64,000 nt of DNA from Ceratodon purpureus (Eukaryota > Streptophyta > Bryopsida > Pseudoditrichales > Ditrichaceae): contig CM026426.1 in NCBI GenBank assembly GCA_014871385.1, positions 36,643,918-36,707,917 on the forward strand. The letters are read 5' to 3'. The number at the start of each line of letters is the position of its first letter. Within the stretch, counting starts at the first letter, position 1. Made by a program: the position numbers and the translations under genes. Shown in pieces: positions 10,532 to 21,600 of the stretch. Below the pieces are notes generated by a model. The model was not told the origin of the DNA. It worked only from the letters and a program-made list of their open reading frames with translations, and did not search any database.

Positions 10532-11738
10532 GTCTCGCTAACTTGAACCTAAAACAAACAGGGGCGGAGGTTAGTAACCTGGATGCGAAGTTTATAAGAC
10601 CTTCCGAGACACAGACACAGCGCCGAGACTGCGAGACAGCTGCGAAGCAAAAACCGTGCACATCAAATTCGGCAGGAACTGTGGACGACAGGAAGGAGCC
10701 TCTACGACGGATCTCTGTCTCGGCAAAACATGAACGACGAATCGGAACAGAAATTAAGATTCTATGCACAAAATTGGTATACTCAAGAACTCCCTCCCAA
10801 TTCCAACGCGAGACACTCCTGTAACGGGGGCGACATCGTCGTCCTCATTTGATTTCGACAATAGCAGCGAGGCCACCCACAACAACCGCAGACAAGATAC
10901 ACCTGAACAGTATTCCACGAGACATGTCTATCCTAAACCCTAAACCCCAGAACGTCGTGACGTATGACTACTAAACCCTAAAACTAATCTCTGTGACAAA
11001 CTCCGGCAACAAAATCGCTATCGTCTCTCCGGAACACCATAAAAACAAACACATAGAAGATGATGAACGTATACATACCTCGATTGTCTCTGCGAAATCG
11101 CCTCTGCACTCCTCCTCCGACCAAATCGCACAAACTCCTCGATCGCGGCTCCAGCAACACACTCCGACTCCTCAGTTCTCACAACACTCTCAAACTCTAT
11201 CACAACACTCTCCGCCCATGAAAGCGCCTCTCGCACAACACTCTCCACCTCACAAACACTAAGCGTAACACATCTAACAATGGCGCGAGACAGCGGAGAA
11301 GGAAACGGAGAGAAATTGGCAGAGAAATTAGCAAACTTTGACAACGCGCGCATATAAACCCTCACACCTCCTCTCGAGGGAACACTCTCACCACCCCTCG
11401 AGACAACTCTCGCAACTCTCCTCAGGCAATGGCATAAAATGAGTCCGTTTTTCCAGGAGGCTGCCAATTTATACAGGGAGCAGGGGGGAGACGCCATCAT
11501 CACACCTACAAAACCTCAGAAATCAAAATCGAGGAAAAGGCTGCAAGAGACGGCGCATGATCTCCACCCACAGAACCCCATCATCACCTCAACACCCGAA
11601 ACAGCTCCGACGAGACAGACTGAAAGCAGAAGTGACAGGAGAAAGCAGAAGTGACACCCACGAAAATGAGACATCATACCCTAAAACGTGGAAGGTCATT
11701 CGACAGGACGTGACGAATTCTGTCCGTCTCGGATGGAT
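10532..11738. promoter_or_regulatory. Upstream region of the Ulp1-like gene with telo-boxes
   Basis: This 1.2-kb stretch separates the peptidase ATG from the right TIR. It contains TAAACCCTAAACCCC at 10934-10948 and TAAACCCTAAAAC at 10972-10984. The AAACCCTAA telo-box is known in plant promoters of growth-related genes. Between the two lies ACGTCGTGACGT, a near-palindrome with a TGACG core. CT/AC-rich tracts and several GTCTCG motifs follow. A 71-aa basic ORF (11439-11654, plus) is the only open frame of note and I do not believe it is a gene. Confidence 0.45.
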
Positions 11739-12064
11739 GAAAATCTCCATGCATGCCCATGGGCCATGGTGCCATGAGGCTGTCTCGCGAGACAGCCCAT
11801 GCATGGGGTGTCTCGTCTTTCTGGGTTCCGAGACGAGACAGGGTGGAGGATGCGGACGTGGCAGGGAGGGTTTCGAGACGGGGTCCGACGTGGCATCCCG
11901 AGCCCGGGCACGGCTCGCGAGAGGGGGGGAGCGACGGAAAGAATTCTGGAGCGAAAGAAGGGTCTCGCGCCGTGGGCCCTGTCTCGCGGGACCGCCGCGG
12001 AAGGGAACAGAAATAGCGAATGCCATTAAGACGTGGGCGAGGATTATAGTCAGGGGGTGAAAGG
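11739..12064 (-). repeat. MULE right TIR (11739-12055) with 9-bp TSD (12056-12064)
   Basis: This is the reverse complement of 957-1273 over 317 bp, ending GGATTATAGTCAGGG and followed by the duplicated GGTGAAAGG. It carries the same 20-bp palindrome at 11778-11797. The near-perfect identity of the arms suggests recent transposition. Reading frames of about 70-160 codons within both TIRs mirror each other and are not genes. Confidence 0.93.
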
Positions 12065-12839
12065 TCATGTTCGACAGATAGAACTGTTCATGCTCTGTCT
12101 GTGTGGTGAAGTAATTACGGGATTACTCACATATGTACTATGTTGCCCGGGTGAAACTAAGTAATATTGAGGTACTGCCTGTTTAGCGACTGTACGTGTC
12201 CTCGGGTTGGGTTGAGAATCGCGGCGTATTAGACGTCCCTTATTGAGGTCAGGGTTTAGAGCCATGTATACCCCACAATTGACGTACCCGGACTCATTAT
12301 AGGTATCTAGGTGAACATATCCGCTATAAGATACCCGGATTGATTGACGAGAACCGGATCAATGTTATCCGGGTAAGGTGCATGACCGCTTGTTTGCAGT
12401 TTATAACCAGGTGCATTATTTACAGTATTTGAATTTCTATTATTGCGTTTATACTCCAGGGATGTGATTTTAGTAATTACTATATAAAGTGGCCAGTTTT
12501 CAGACACGTGGCTTCCAGGGTGCATATTGATTAATTCAATTTTATATACGCATATGAAAAATAATCCCTCCATGCAATTTATTCCTTCTTCACTGCGAAG
12601 TAGAATTCAGATACTCACATGCACTGCGTAGATCGACACTGTTTGGGTAGTAGTCACGGGAGAATGCGGTTTCTGATTGCATGAAGACGGAGGTACATTG
12701 AGAGAGATTTGGCAACATAGTTGAAGTGAGACCAGAGAAACAGACACTCCCTATTCTGTGAACACTAAGCAGGCTTAATAGATCACAAGATAATAAAATT
12801 GCTGCGTGAGTAGTACCCAACCACCGAATGGAATGGTTA
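12065..12839. other. CACTA-1 left subterminal region
   Basis: This resumes CACTA-1 after the MULE. It is non-coding and holds short repeated motifs typical of CACTA subterminal DNA: CCCGGGTG near 12146, ACCCGGACT near 12287, ACCCGGATT near 12332 and ATCCGGGTA near 12367. Related CCGGGTG and TTCCGGATA sequences recur near the right end (about 42840-42885). Such motifs are binding sites for TNPA-type proteins in other CACTA elements. Confidence 0.5.
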
Positions 12840-15800
12840 CACACCCTTGGAGCCTGAGGTTTTTTTCGGCTTCGACTTCTTAGTCAATATACTTTGCCAC
12901 TTAACACACACGCTAGACCCTGACGGTTTCACCAGAGTGTCGTCAAGAATCCTAAACGGCTGTCGATCCTCTAAGAAAATCAGTGGAACTCCTGTTTTTA
13001 TTACCTTATGGATTTGCACCATTTGCTGCCCTTCCGTGCAAAGGGAACCGAACTTCGCAGAAGGGGATTTCCAGCTGCCTCCAGCACGACCTTCTGCTAC
13101 GATCACATTGTCATAGTCAGGGTGCAGTATGTAGAGCATGGAGAGTTCACTGCTACGGCGTCGTTGGTGAGACGAGGTAGTAAAGTGAGTTCGAATCGCT
13201 GACGGGGGGCCTGGGTGTAGGAGATTTCTCTTGGGTTGCCATGCCCCTGGTGATTTCTCTTGTCCGCTGCTCACTTGCACGTTTAGGGTTGGGTTTGCTG
13301 GAGGAATGCTATGTATGTTGGACGGTGAATTCGGGGTGCAGGCCATGCTTGGTCGTGGAGACATTTCCGAAGAGATGTTTCCTATCGAGCCGGACACGTC
13401 TGTAGACATTGCGGCACCAATAGGCATGCTATTACGGAAATTTTGAAGAAGGGTGTTGGGTGTGTACGGTACCGTGTCGCCCGATGCCCAAGACGGGCTG
13501 TAATTCGATGGTGAATTGTCCAGCCATGGAGCACTCTGAGGTACACCTTAATCACGCATAGTTGATGTTAGTGTGACGTGAGCCTCTGGAATTTCAGGTT
13601 CTTGGAGAGGCAGACTTGTGTGTTGATTTCTGGCGGATGAGCGCTGTGCGGCAACATCAGTGCCAGTCGGTGCTAATGGCGTACATGCTGCGGGCGGCAA
13701 TGAGGACTCTAAGTTCGGAGAAGGCGCTGATGGTTGCTGCTGAAGATGGGGATTGATAAGGCATGGAAGAAGCTCTTTTACCTCTAGGATTTGCTGATTA
13801 CTTGTAGATAGATCCGAGGCCATGCGTTGGACAGTAGTTTCCAAGGCATTTATGCGGAATGCTTCTCGGACAGCGTATGGTGGGGTAGCGCCACGCTGGA
13901 AATTCAAAAACGCGGAGCTTCGGTAAGTTGAAACATTCGCAGCCGATTGATCAAATTGCATAGTGGGTTGAGCCAAATTGGGAAATAATAGAGGGAATTA
14001 AATTCATGGATGTCGCTAAGGTTCACTCACACGTGAGACGTTTGGTGTATGATCCTCAGGGCGAGGGGCTGGAGCTGAACCAGAGGTTGTGACGTGATGA
14101 AATCCCGCTGTAGGTGTGCTATGCTAGAAGTCAGTACTCAGACTCGCAGTTGAGCCGCTGCCGAAGGTCGAAAGACTCTGGACCCTTTGTGCAGTTGGAG
14201 GATTGGGCTGTGAACTCGGAATCTGCACTCAGTCGTCATATAAAGACGAGGTTTTAATATCGAGCAAATAAAGCAATCCAGAAGATTGTCAACGGTACTG
14301 AAGGTCTCGAAACATACCTGGTAAGGGCGTGGGGTTTCACATCCACCAATAGGTAGTGCGTTTTCTTCCGTAGTGCGTTGAGTTTTATTCTTGCCCTTCC
14401 TCATCTCGATCATTTGAGCAGATTCATCCCTTCCAGCTGCACTCACCCACTACTTTTTCCATTCTATGAACGCTTCCTCGGGACATCAGGGGTGTCTCTT
14501 TCCCGATGTAGCAAAAAAATGGGCCTTCCATTCCTTTCTATCATTTTTCAATGTGTTTTTCAAAAAATTGCCTAAGTATTTAATGTCCAGAGGCCTGGAA
14601 TACGTGAACGTCTGTGCTAACTTCTCAGCAATGCACAGAATTTGAGATTTCCAATATTCGGATTGAGCTTTGTAACTTCTAACTTTGTAATTGATGGTTT
14701 GCCGGGCACATAAGCGTGCAGCTCTGTGCCACGGGCTTTTCAGTCCGAGAACTTTACCTGAACTGTTGACAGGTATTTGAACATTTGGCTCACAGTTTTC
14801 GGCATGGGCGGCTGCCATTTCCTTGAGATAAGGGCGTTGAAAATCTCGACTGGCATTACGTTTCCGGCACTCTGGCGATCTTGTGTCCTCTATGGGCCCT
14901 GTATTCGAGCTGCGCCATGCCATAGAAGATGCCCCGCGTGTATGCAATAACTCTGGAGTCCAAGTCGCTGGCGTGCTTGGTGGCCCGATTCTGCTTTCCA
15001 ATCGAATGTCGTTGTGGTTGATGGCATGCCCAAGCCTCTCCACATCGCACCACGGACCACGTGTCGGAACCTCACCAAAGTAAGAAGGGTGCTCTGTAGG
15101 TGGAAACTCTTCGTTGAGAGGAATCCCTAAGCTTGGTGTTCCTCGAGTCTGTCCGCGACTGTCAGGTGTGAGGCTCGGTGGCTGTCTGTATGACGCCATC
15201 GGCAGGGACTGCATCAAATGTTTATAGCCAACAGACAATTGAAGAATTACAGATGAGGGTCACGACAGATGACAATAAAGAATGTCAGGTATTTTTTTCT
15301 GTTCTTCAATAATACCTACGGAAGCATCTAAGGGTTTACGTACTTATAAATATCAGCCATCAAGAGTGCATATATCCGAGAAAGAGAGGCTACATACTTT
15401 GTGATTAGACGTTGCTTATTTTTTGTGGGATAATGCAGTGCTAAAAATAACACTGTTCTAGAAAGAAATCATGACAACTTTCAAATTAAGAGCCTCAGGA
15501 AAATCATAGAGCTAACATGTGATCTGAGAGTTTTACAATGCAGTCTACAAGTTTAGACGCCACATTAGCAATCCGACTTTGACTCAGATAGGACTTGAAT
15601 GCAGTTTGATGGGAGTCTCGGCATGGCCTAAAGCTTATTCGGATAAGACATGAGAAATGGTGCTCAGTTGGGATACTTACTGGATCACTTGAAGCAGGAT
15701 TGTCGTGACGGCCCTCCAGCAATGGGCGGAGCGACATCCTCGCAGGGAAGGCCATGGAAGAGTACTGCCGCGCTCTGCTCCTGCTCCGGCCTCGTGGGGT

Positions 15801-15911
15801 ATGCTGCACCAGCGGCCGCGCTGACTCAGAACTACCCTGCGACGATGCATCGGAATCCCATGGGTCGAAATCATCGCTCTCTAAGTGGTGAGCAGCTTCC
15901 GATCGTCCCAT
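12840..15911 (-). pseudogene. CACTA-1 TNPA-like (Ptta/En-Spm) accessory gene, probably decayed
   Basis: A multi-exon gene runs leftward from an ATG at 15911. Exon 1 (about 15911-15683) is Ser/Arg-rich and ends at a GTAAGT donor. A central exon (about 15238-14486) has a region resembling the plant En/Spm accessory transposase family: an Arg-rich helix, then W-K-S-Q, ending W-K-A-H-F-F-A-T-S-G-K-R-H. A TGA at 14486-14488 interrupts that frame just before its likely splice site. A 3' exon around 13976-13548 has a helical stretch, and the last exon (13427-12840) carries a domain ending VCVKWQSILTKK that matches the C-terminal domain of the CACTA-2 homologue in general layout. These proteins bind subterminal repeats and assist the TNPD transposase. 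Exact junctions are not resolved. Confidence 0.6.
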
Positions 15912-16190
15912 TAGGGTTAGAACTACGCCGATCTGGATCAAAGTCGAAGTTAGAAGGGCATGTGAGAAAATAGATCCCTAAAAGGATCGAGGGGATAGTG
16001 CGCCTACGAAAAGTGGATTTCGGTCTAAACTGGCTTGAAGGGTGGTGATGTGGGCTTTGCTATGTGGACTCACTTGATATCTGCGTGCCCACGATGGAAA
16101 CATCTCCGCGACAATAATAGTGGAAAAGGTACGTGAAGGCGGCTGAAAGGGTATAATTTTTAGACAACAGATATAGGCAAGAGCTGGGAG
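15912..16190. other. CACTA-1 spacer upstream of the TNPA-like gene
   Basis: This short non-coding region lies between the ATG of the minus-strand gene and MITE-1. It probably holds that gene's promoter. I see no clear TATA box or other site. Confidence 0.4.
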
Positions 16191-16192
16191 TA

Positions 16193-16543
16193 AGGTTGAA
16201 GCACCTAAAACCAACCGGGTCCCCAAAACCGATCACTAGACTTCTCCAATTCCGACAAGTTTTCAGATTTAAAATCTTGGGAGATCTAGAAGAAAGTATG
16301 AAGCATGATTGGTAGAAAGGGAATCATATGAGAATATTTTGGTGGTAGTAGAGTGATCAAGTTTTGGTGTCATGGTGGTCGGTTTTAGGGAAATCTACAT
16401 GTTGGTTGTGTGTAAAAGTAAAAATGTTCATTAGAAAATTTGTATCAATTCAGAAAATGCTTCAAAAATTTCCAAAAAATTGGCATTCTTCATGATTTCT
16501 ATTTTCCCTTCCATGAAAAATAACCATTCAGAATTTCTCCCGA
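16193..16543. mobile_element. MITE-1, left part (split by CACTA-2)
   Basis: The segment starts AGGTTGAAGCACCTAAAACC after a TA dinucleotide (16191-16192). It matches MITE-2 (36383-36733) almost base for base, with about four differences seen over 351 bp. It stops at CGA (16541-16543) where CACTA-2 begins. The missing 49 bp, including the other terminus, is at 36177-36225. It has no coding capacity. Confidence 0.88.
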
Positions 16544-18699
16544 CACTACTAGAATTGCCGTCCTGAACGATTGCTGAAACGGGGCAAAAGCAAGTCGCGT
16601 GAGTCAGTTTTTGAGTTGGACGACACAGTCGCCCAAAGCATCTCGTGTGGGACACCTGAGTCGCGACGAGCCATGTCATACGGGTCAAAAATCTGTAGTC
16701 GACTGAGTCGTTCAGGACAGGTTATTTTCATCTCACATGTACCCGCTGATGTAGATAAACACCCATTCGAGCATGTCTGATTTGGAGGTTCTATATTAGT
16801 GTGCGACATACATTTGAGACCAAATGGAAATGTCTAATTTGACGTGATACTGTACTCGCGGACGTACATATCGTTCGAAGTGAGTATGTTCTAAAATCTA
16901 CGTACGGTGTTTAATTTTTGAGTACGCGTGACAGTACACGTGGTAATAAACTTAAGCTTCCCCCGACTCTTTAGGGGCTCCATTTGGTTGGAGACATCTA
17001 CATCTGTATTTTCCCCATTCGCCATTGGTGAAGATGTAGTCCATCGTCGCCATTGATTTAGACGGCTTGTATTTAAACTTTTCAAATTTTTATTAAATTT
17101 TAAAAAACCAAAATTCGATTCGGATGAATAATTGTACAAAAACATTTCTATTTTTAATGCTTTTCAATTGGACAGATGTATTCATTCTATTCCACACGGT
17201 ATTTTATGATCAAATAGTGTGGGTCAGTTGTTGTAGGAGATGTTCGCTATATTAGTGTGGACGTAACCATTTTGTGTTAAAAATTGGAAGGACGAGATTT
17301 AAAGGGGTGGGATTGAGAGAGAGAGATATATAGTGATACTGTGTGCAACAATACATAATACTGCCAATGAAATCAAGTATACTAAATCTGTGCCTAAACG
17401 CAGCATGTACGCAAAAATTTGTATTCTGGAAGTAAAAATGAATACATGGTTCTACAATATCAAAATAGCCAAATATGCAGTCTTTCAGAGGTGTTTAAGA
17501 AGGTACCAGGCAGTCTTTGAAACGGAGTTGGTTTTCCTTCCTAACGAGAACATAACATCGGAATCCCAACAGGGAACCAATGAACCATGTAACTATAGTG
17601 CCTACGTCGCAGTAGAAACTTGAGTCTAAAAATATGACATTGCTCATGCAGGTACTGACCTAGTCCACCTCGGAGGATCCCACGTCCATAACTGCTTTGT
17701 TGAGATGGCTTTGGGCTTTTCGTCATTTAAACAAATCTGCGGCACAACTAATTTTTCGTTTAGAAAACATTTGTACTGTGGAAGCGTTATACTTCAATAC
17801 AGATAAATCACAATAGAAATAATGAGAAGGAAGAAGAATTGTTAGCAGAAAAAATAAAAATGTGATCCCAGAGCAATAGTAAGCATGTGCAAGGCCCTAC
17901 AAAACTAGAAAAGTTAAATATCCCATAATTAACTTTCATATTCTGACGATCTGAGTATATATATGGTGAAGCAAATGTATCAATGACCGATTCTCAAAAT
18001 TTATTACCTTCATGTTTTCTGCTGTAATCCAATGTCGTCAAACTCAGTATTCACGCGTGTCACACATTAGCACATTGAACATCAGAAAACTACTTTTTTA
18101 TAACACTTGCACCAAATCGGCAATCGTAGTCCATAACTTAACATGAATCTAATGTAGGTTTAGCATACACAGACGCAAATTCTATTAATGTTCGGATACA
18201 AAGTGATGTAAAGGAACTACAACTACAAAAAACAGAACATTAATAGAATGGGCCAAAAAATTTAAAAAAAGAAAAGAAAAGGAAAGATATCAGATAAATT
18301 GAAACGACATTAACATATAAAAGGGAAGATTCGGGAAGGAGAGTAAGACTAGAATGGATATGAAGATAATAAAAGTGAGATATTGCGAAAGAGACCAAGC
18401 CTAGACATGAAACCAAAGTCTCATTTCAAATTTCAGAATATAAAATAAAATGATGCATTCTGGAATTCCTGGCTCAAACGCTACAGATGTTAGGTGTCAG
18501 CTGCCATTCCCAGCGAGTTCATTCAAATAAAGAACGTTACGACCCCACCTTCCAGTATGTATGATCGAGCTGTTACTATGGATTATGAAAGCTACGCACA
18601 GAGTTCGCAATTTAAAAACAAAGTCAAATTAGAAGCATTTATAGACGTTACCTCCGGTATGTACATGATAAAAATGCCTGGTGTCGTTTGACTTCTACT
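16544..18699. other. CACTA-2 left terminal and subterminal DNA
   Basis: About 2.1 kb without a convincing gene. The first 200 bp repeat a TGAGTC(G) motif (near 16599, 16660, 16704) and GTCCTGAACGA/TCGTTCAGGAC in opposite orientations (16561 and 16709), as expected for protein-binding subterminal repeats. The rest is AT-rich. Small open frames near 17333-17623 and 18494-18691 show no motifs. Confidence 0.5.
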
Positions 18700-21600
18700 T
18701 CAGTCGACTAGGTATCTTGATAAGTTCTCTTCCTTCGATAGCGTGTTACCGTTTCCTGTGTCACCTAGTGTGTACTGATCAGCAAATTCTTGAGGACGCA
18801 TCAGAGGGACAGTCGGTTCCATCACCTCCGTGACGTCAATTTTATACCAACCCTTCGGAACCGGATGAAAGTGAAATACGTCATTACCCTTGGCTGTGCC
18901 GCTAATCCTCCCAACAGCAACCCTAATTGATGTATTTCTAGGGTCCAACAAATACACCTTGTCTTTGATTCTTATCTGTAGTCCAGGATTTCAGATCAAT
19001 CACACTGTCATTCTTATTTAATGTGTTGTACACAAACAAAAAAAGAGTCTTTATTGTATATGTTGCAGTTGTATAAAATGAAATATCGAATAGAAATTTA
19101 CCTCTCTTTTTGTCCCCGTCTTTTCTAAAGGCTTGTTGAATTGCGCTGGAGTGACATGCAGTTCTCTTGCTTTCTTCTTCAAAATGCCGGTGTCTTCAAT
19201 CCATTCCGGGTCCGTTTCTTCGACATCCTGAAGAGAACAGAGCAGGACGCAAACAACAGCATACCATTTCCCAAGATGAGTATTTATGTGTATCACCGCA
19301 ACGACTCTTTCTCAAGCAAAAAGCAAATAACAAATGAAATACGTAGACCATCTATTTTGCCACTGCACACCTGCAGCGACGACTGAGATTTTCTCACGAA
19401 CTTCTGTCGAGTCGGATTTGCTCTGTTGTGTGTATCGGCAATGCGCTCCAATCGTGGCCACAGTGTCTGCAGGAGGTACTCATTGTCTTCTCCATTTTGA
19501 ACTAGGTCTCTCGCTTCAAACACGCTCGACCACAACGTATTTGAAGTATCTCTAGGAACAGTGCCCTTTCCAACGCAAGGGAGGACATATATCGTACCTC
19601 GGTCACGGCCTAGTTCTGCAAAGTGGTCTATTACAGCATTCTGACCAACTACTGTTCTGAGAGTTACAGAGGGATTCATGGACCGGGGATCCTACAGTAA
19701 AGTTACTAGTCCAGAGTTCTTTTGATGAGCACTGTTGATATAAGATATCGCACATCTCTCTCATGTACGTTTCGTCCCCATTGCTCAAGAATGCAACAGT
19801 GAACCTTAAAAAACATCGACTGAGAAATTCAGCCATGAGTGGCCTGAATATGTACCGTCTTACGCTAGACCGGTACGACACGCGACGCTTGGCGTTTTCA
19901 TGTTTTTCGGAATTTGGAATCGCATCCAACAATGTCCCCTGAATACTGAGCACAAGCAAAAGGGACGACTTGCGAACGACGGATAGACCATTGTCGACTC
20001 TTCGGTCTAATTTGGCACTCACCTCGGGAGGACTGTTAACACTTGTCTTGTTGGTGAAATTTTCATTCTTTTGTTTCTTCCGGCCTGGATGCGTCTCCTC
20101 CTCTTGCCTCTTGTGCTTTGCCATGGGTTTCTGCTGGGTCTCCTTCCCTCTTAAGCCACCTCTGGTCTTCATTGAAGATACTCTCCCCGATTTCTCTCTC
20201 ATAGAATGCGCCTCCTTGCGGTGCGATCGGGACTGTGATAGCATGGCCGTTACATCTTGTGCGCTAGCTTCGTCTTCATCGGCGACGTCTTCAGTCCCCA
20301 ATACATTGTTCGCCATGTTCTCTTCTGCAACGACGTCATCACCCGGATTCTGTCTTCCCCATTCATCACCCACGTCCCCATCTTGCTGTTCCTCTTCACC
20401 TGCATTACCGGTAGTTCCTTGACTCTGTACATTCCACTCTTTTTGTAGAACAGAAGCACCGGCACCTGTGTCCGAATTACCCAGTGTTTCTGACAATCCT
20501 TGGAAAGGGAGGTTCATTCCTTTCATGAGTTGCACTAGCATGCCTTCTACTCTACGAGTAGCGTCAGCGTTTGTTGCTCCTACCTCAATTGCTTGTGTTA
20601 GCTTGTCCTCTATTGTTTTCATTGTGTCCTCCTGTTCTTTCGAAGTTCTTTCTAATGAAGCTATACGCGTCAATGACCTACTCGACACTCCCTGGAAACA
20701 ACAGCAGCATGATGAAATCAAGAAAATAAAATAAAAAATCATCTACCTAGGTTACTGTATAATTGATATTGGAATGGTGGGATTATTCTAAATAAGTGTT
20801 CGCACATCAAACTTATATGTCTAATATAAGTAGGTAAAGACAAACACTGAACCTGATAAATTACCGTGCAGAAGTGGTTAGAATTTTGAAATGTGGAATT
20901 ATTGACTCTCAATTCGGAAAAATCTGATTTCCAAGTAAATGTTTATAAACTCCGAGTTTAATAACATTATATAACTCTAATTAGAAGACTCAAACAAAGT
21001 ATCATACTGTGTGCAAGTTATGTAGCAGTAACATCACGGATAGGAAAAAAACATTGTCCTATAGATGGACTGGAAAACCGTATAGATGGACTCTTACCGA
21101 TGAATCTTTTGCTCTCTCGGTACTTAGCTCTTGCACTATGTCTGCCATGTCAGAAATCCCAGGACTGGATTCACGCGTCCTCTTCTGCACATACATTGTA
21201 TTGTTGAAATTAGAACGATGTTTTAAATGCATCCAAGATCATGTATTTTCACGTGTTTTCACTCACAGATTTGCACTGATTTATATTTTTCACTTCGCAT
21301 CTAGCGTGGTGGAATCATTGGACAGTAGACCATGTCAGATATTAAACAAGAATCCTATTCTAGTTCATTTATTTCAGCTGAATATGTGAGCGGCCTACTA
21401 CCGTGGTGAAATCACTGCCTAGTATCAGTAACAACATTGGTGGAAATGCATACCATGTCCGCAGCCACTCCAGCATATCCCCTCCGACCAGTGCGATTGA
21501 CATTCTTAACTTTAGACCTCGCAGACCTCATTTCCTCCGCCTTTTCCAGTGTCGATGGCTTTTCCCAATAATCCTTCAGTGCCTCCCACTGCCACTTCTC

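Larger units (their letters stand above)
957..12055. mobile_element. Intact 11.1-kb Mutator-like element carrying transposase and Ulp1-like peptidase genes
   Basis: The element is bounded by 317-bp inverted repeats and by a perfect 9-bp direct duplication, GGTGAAAGG. That TSD length is diagnostic of Mutator-like elements. Two convergent genes fill it: a four-exon MULE transposase with a SWIM finger (1666-4738, plus) and a six-exon Ulp1/C48-like peptidase (10531-5766, minus), with a 128-aa ORF between them. Coding exons are free of stops and every predicted splice junction keeps frame, so the element may be autonomous or recently active. Ulp1-like genes are known in some plant MULEs (for example Kaonashi-type elements), but the family here is not one I can name. 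It inserted 254 bp inside the left end of CACTA-1. The GTCTCG/CGAGAC hexamer is extraordinarily dense throughout. Confidence 0.93.
957..12055. repeat. Dispersed GTCTCG/CGAGAC motif field (about 113 copies)
   Basis: By hand count about 113 copies of GTCTCG or its complement lie in the MULE, roughly one per 100 bp. About five would be expected by chance for a hexamer on two strands. Most are extended to TGTCTCG or CCGTCTCGG. They occur in TIRs, all three transposase introns, exons of both genes, the 128-aa ORF and spacers, in both orientations. In the remaining ~52 kb I saw about a dozen, among them near 14305, 15614, 23423, 29611, 40528, 42118, 43914, 45720, 50296, 50958 and 54284. The change at the MULE borders is abrupt. 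Binding by an element-encoded protein is an inference. Confidence 0.9.

Noticed and set aside
17333..17623. 97-codon ORF in the CACTA-2 left end
   Set aside because: It is AT-rich, with no domain, and lies in subterminal repeat DNA. It is probably chance.
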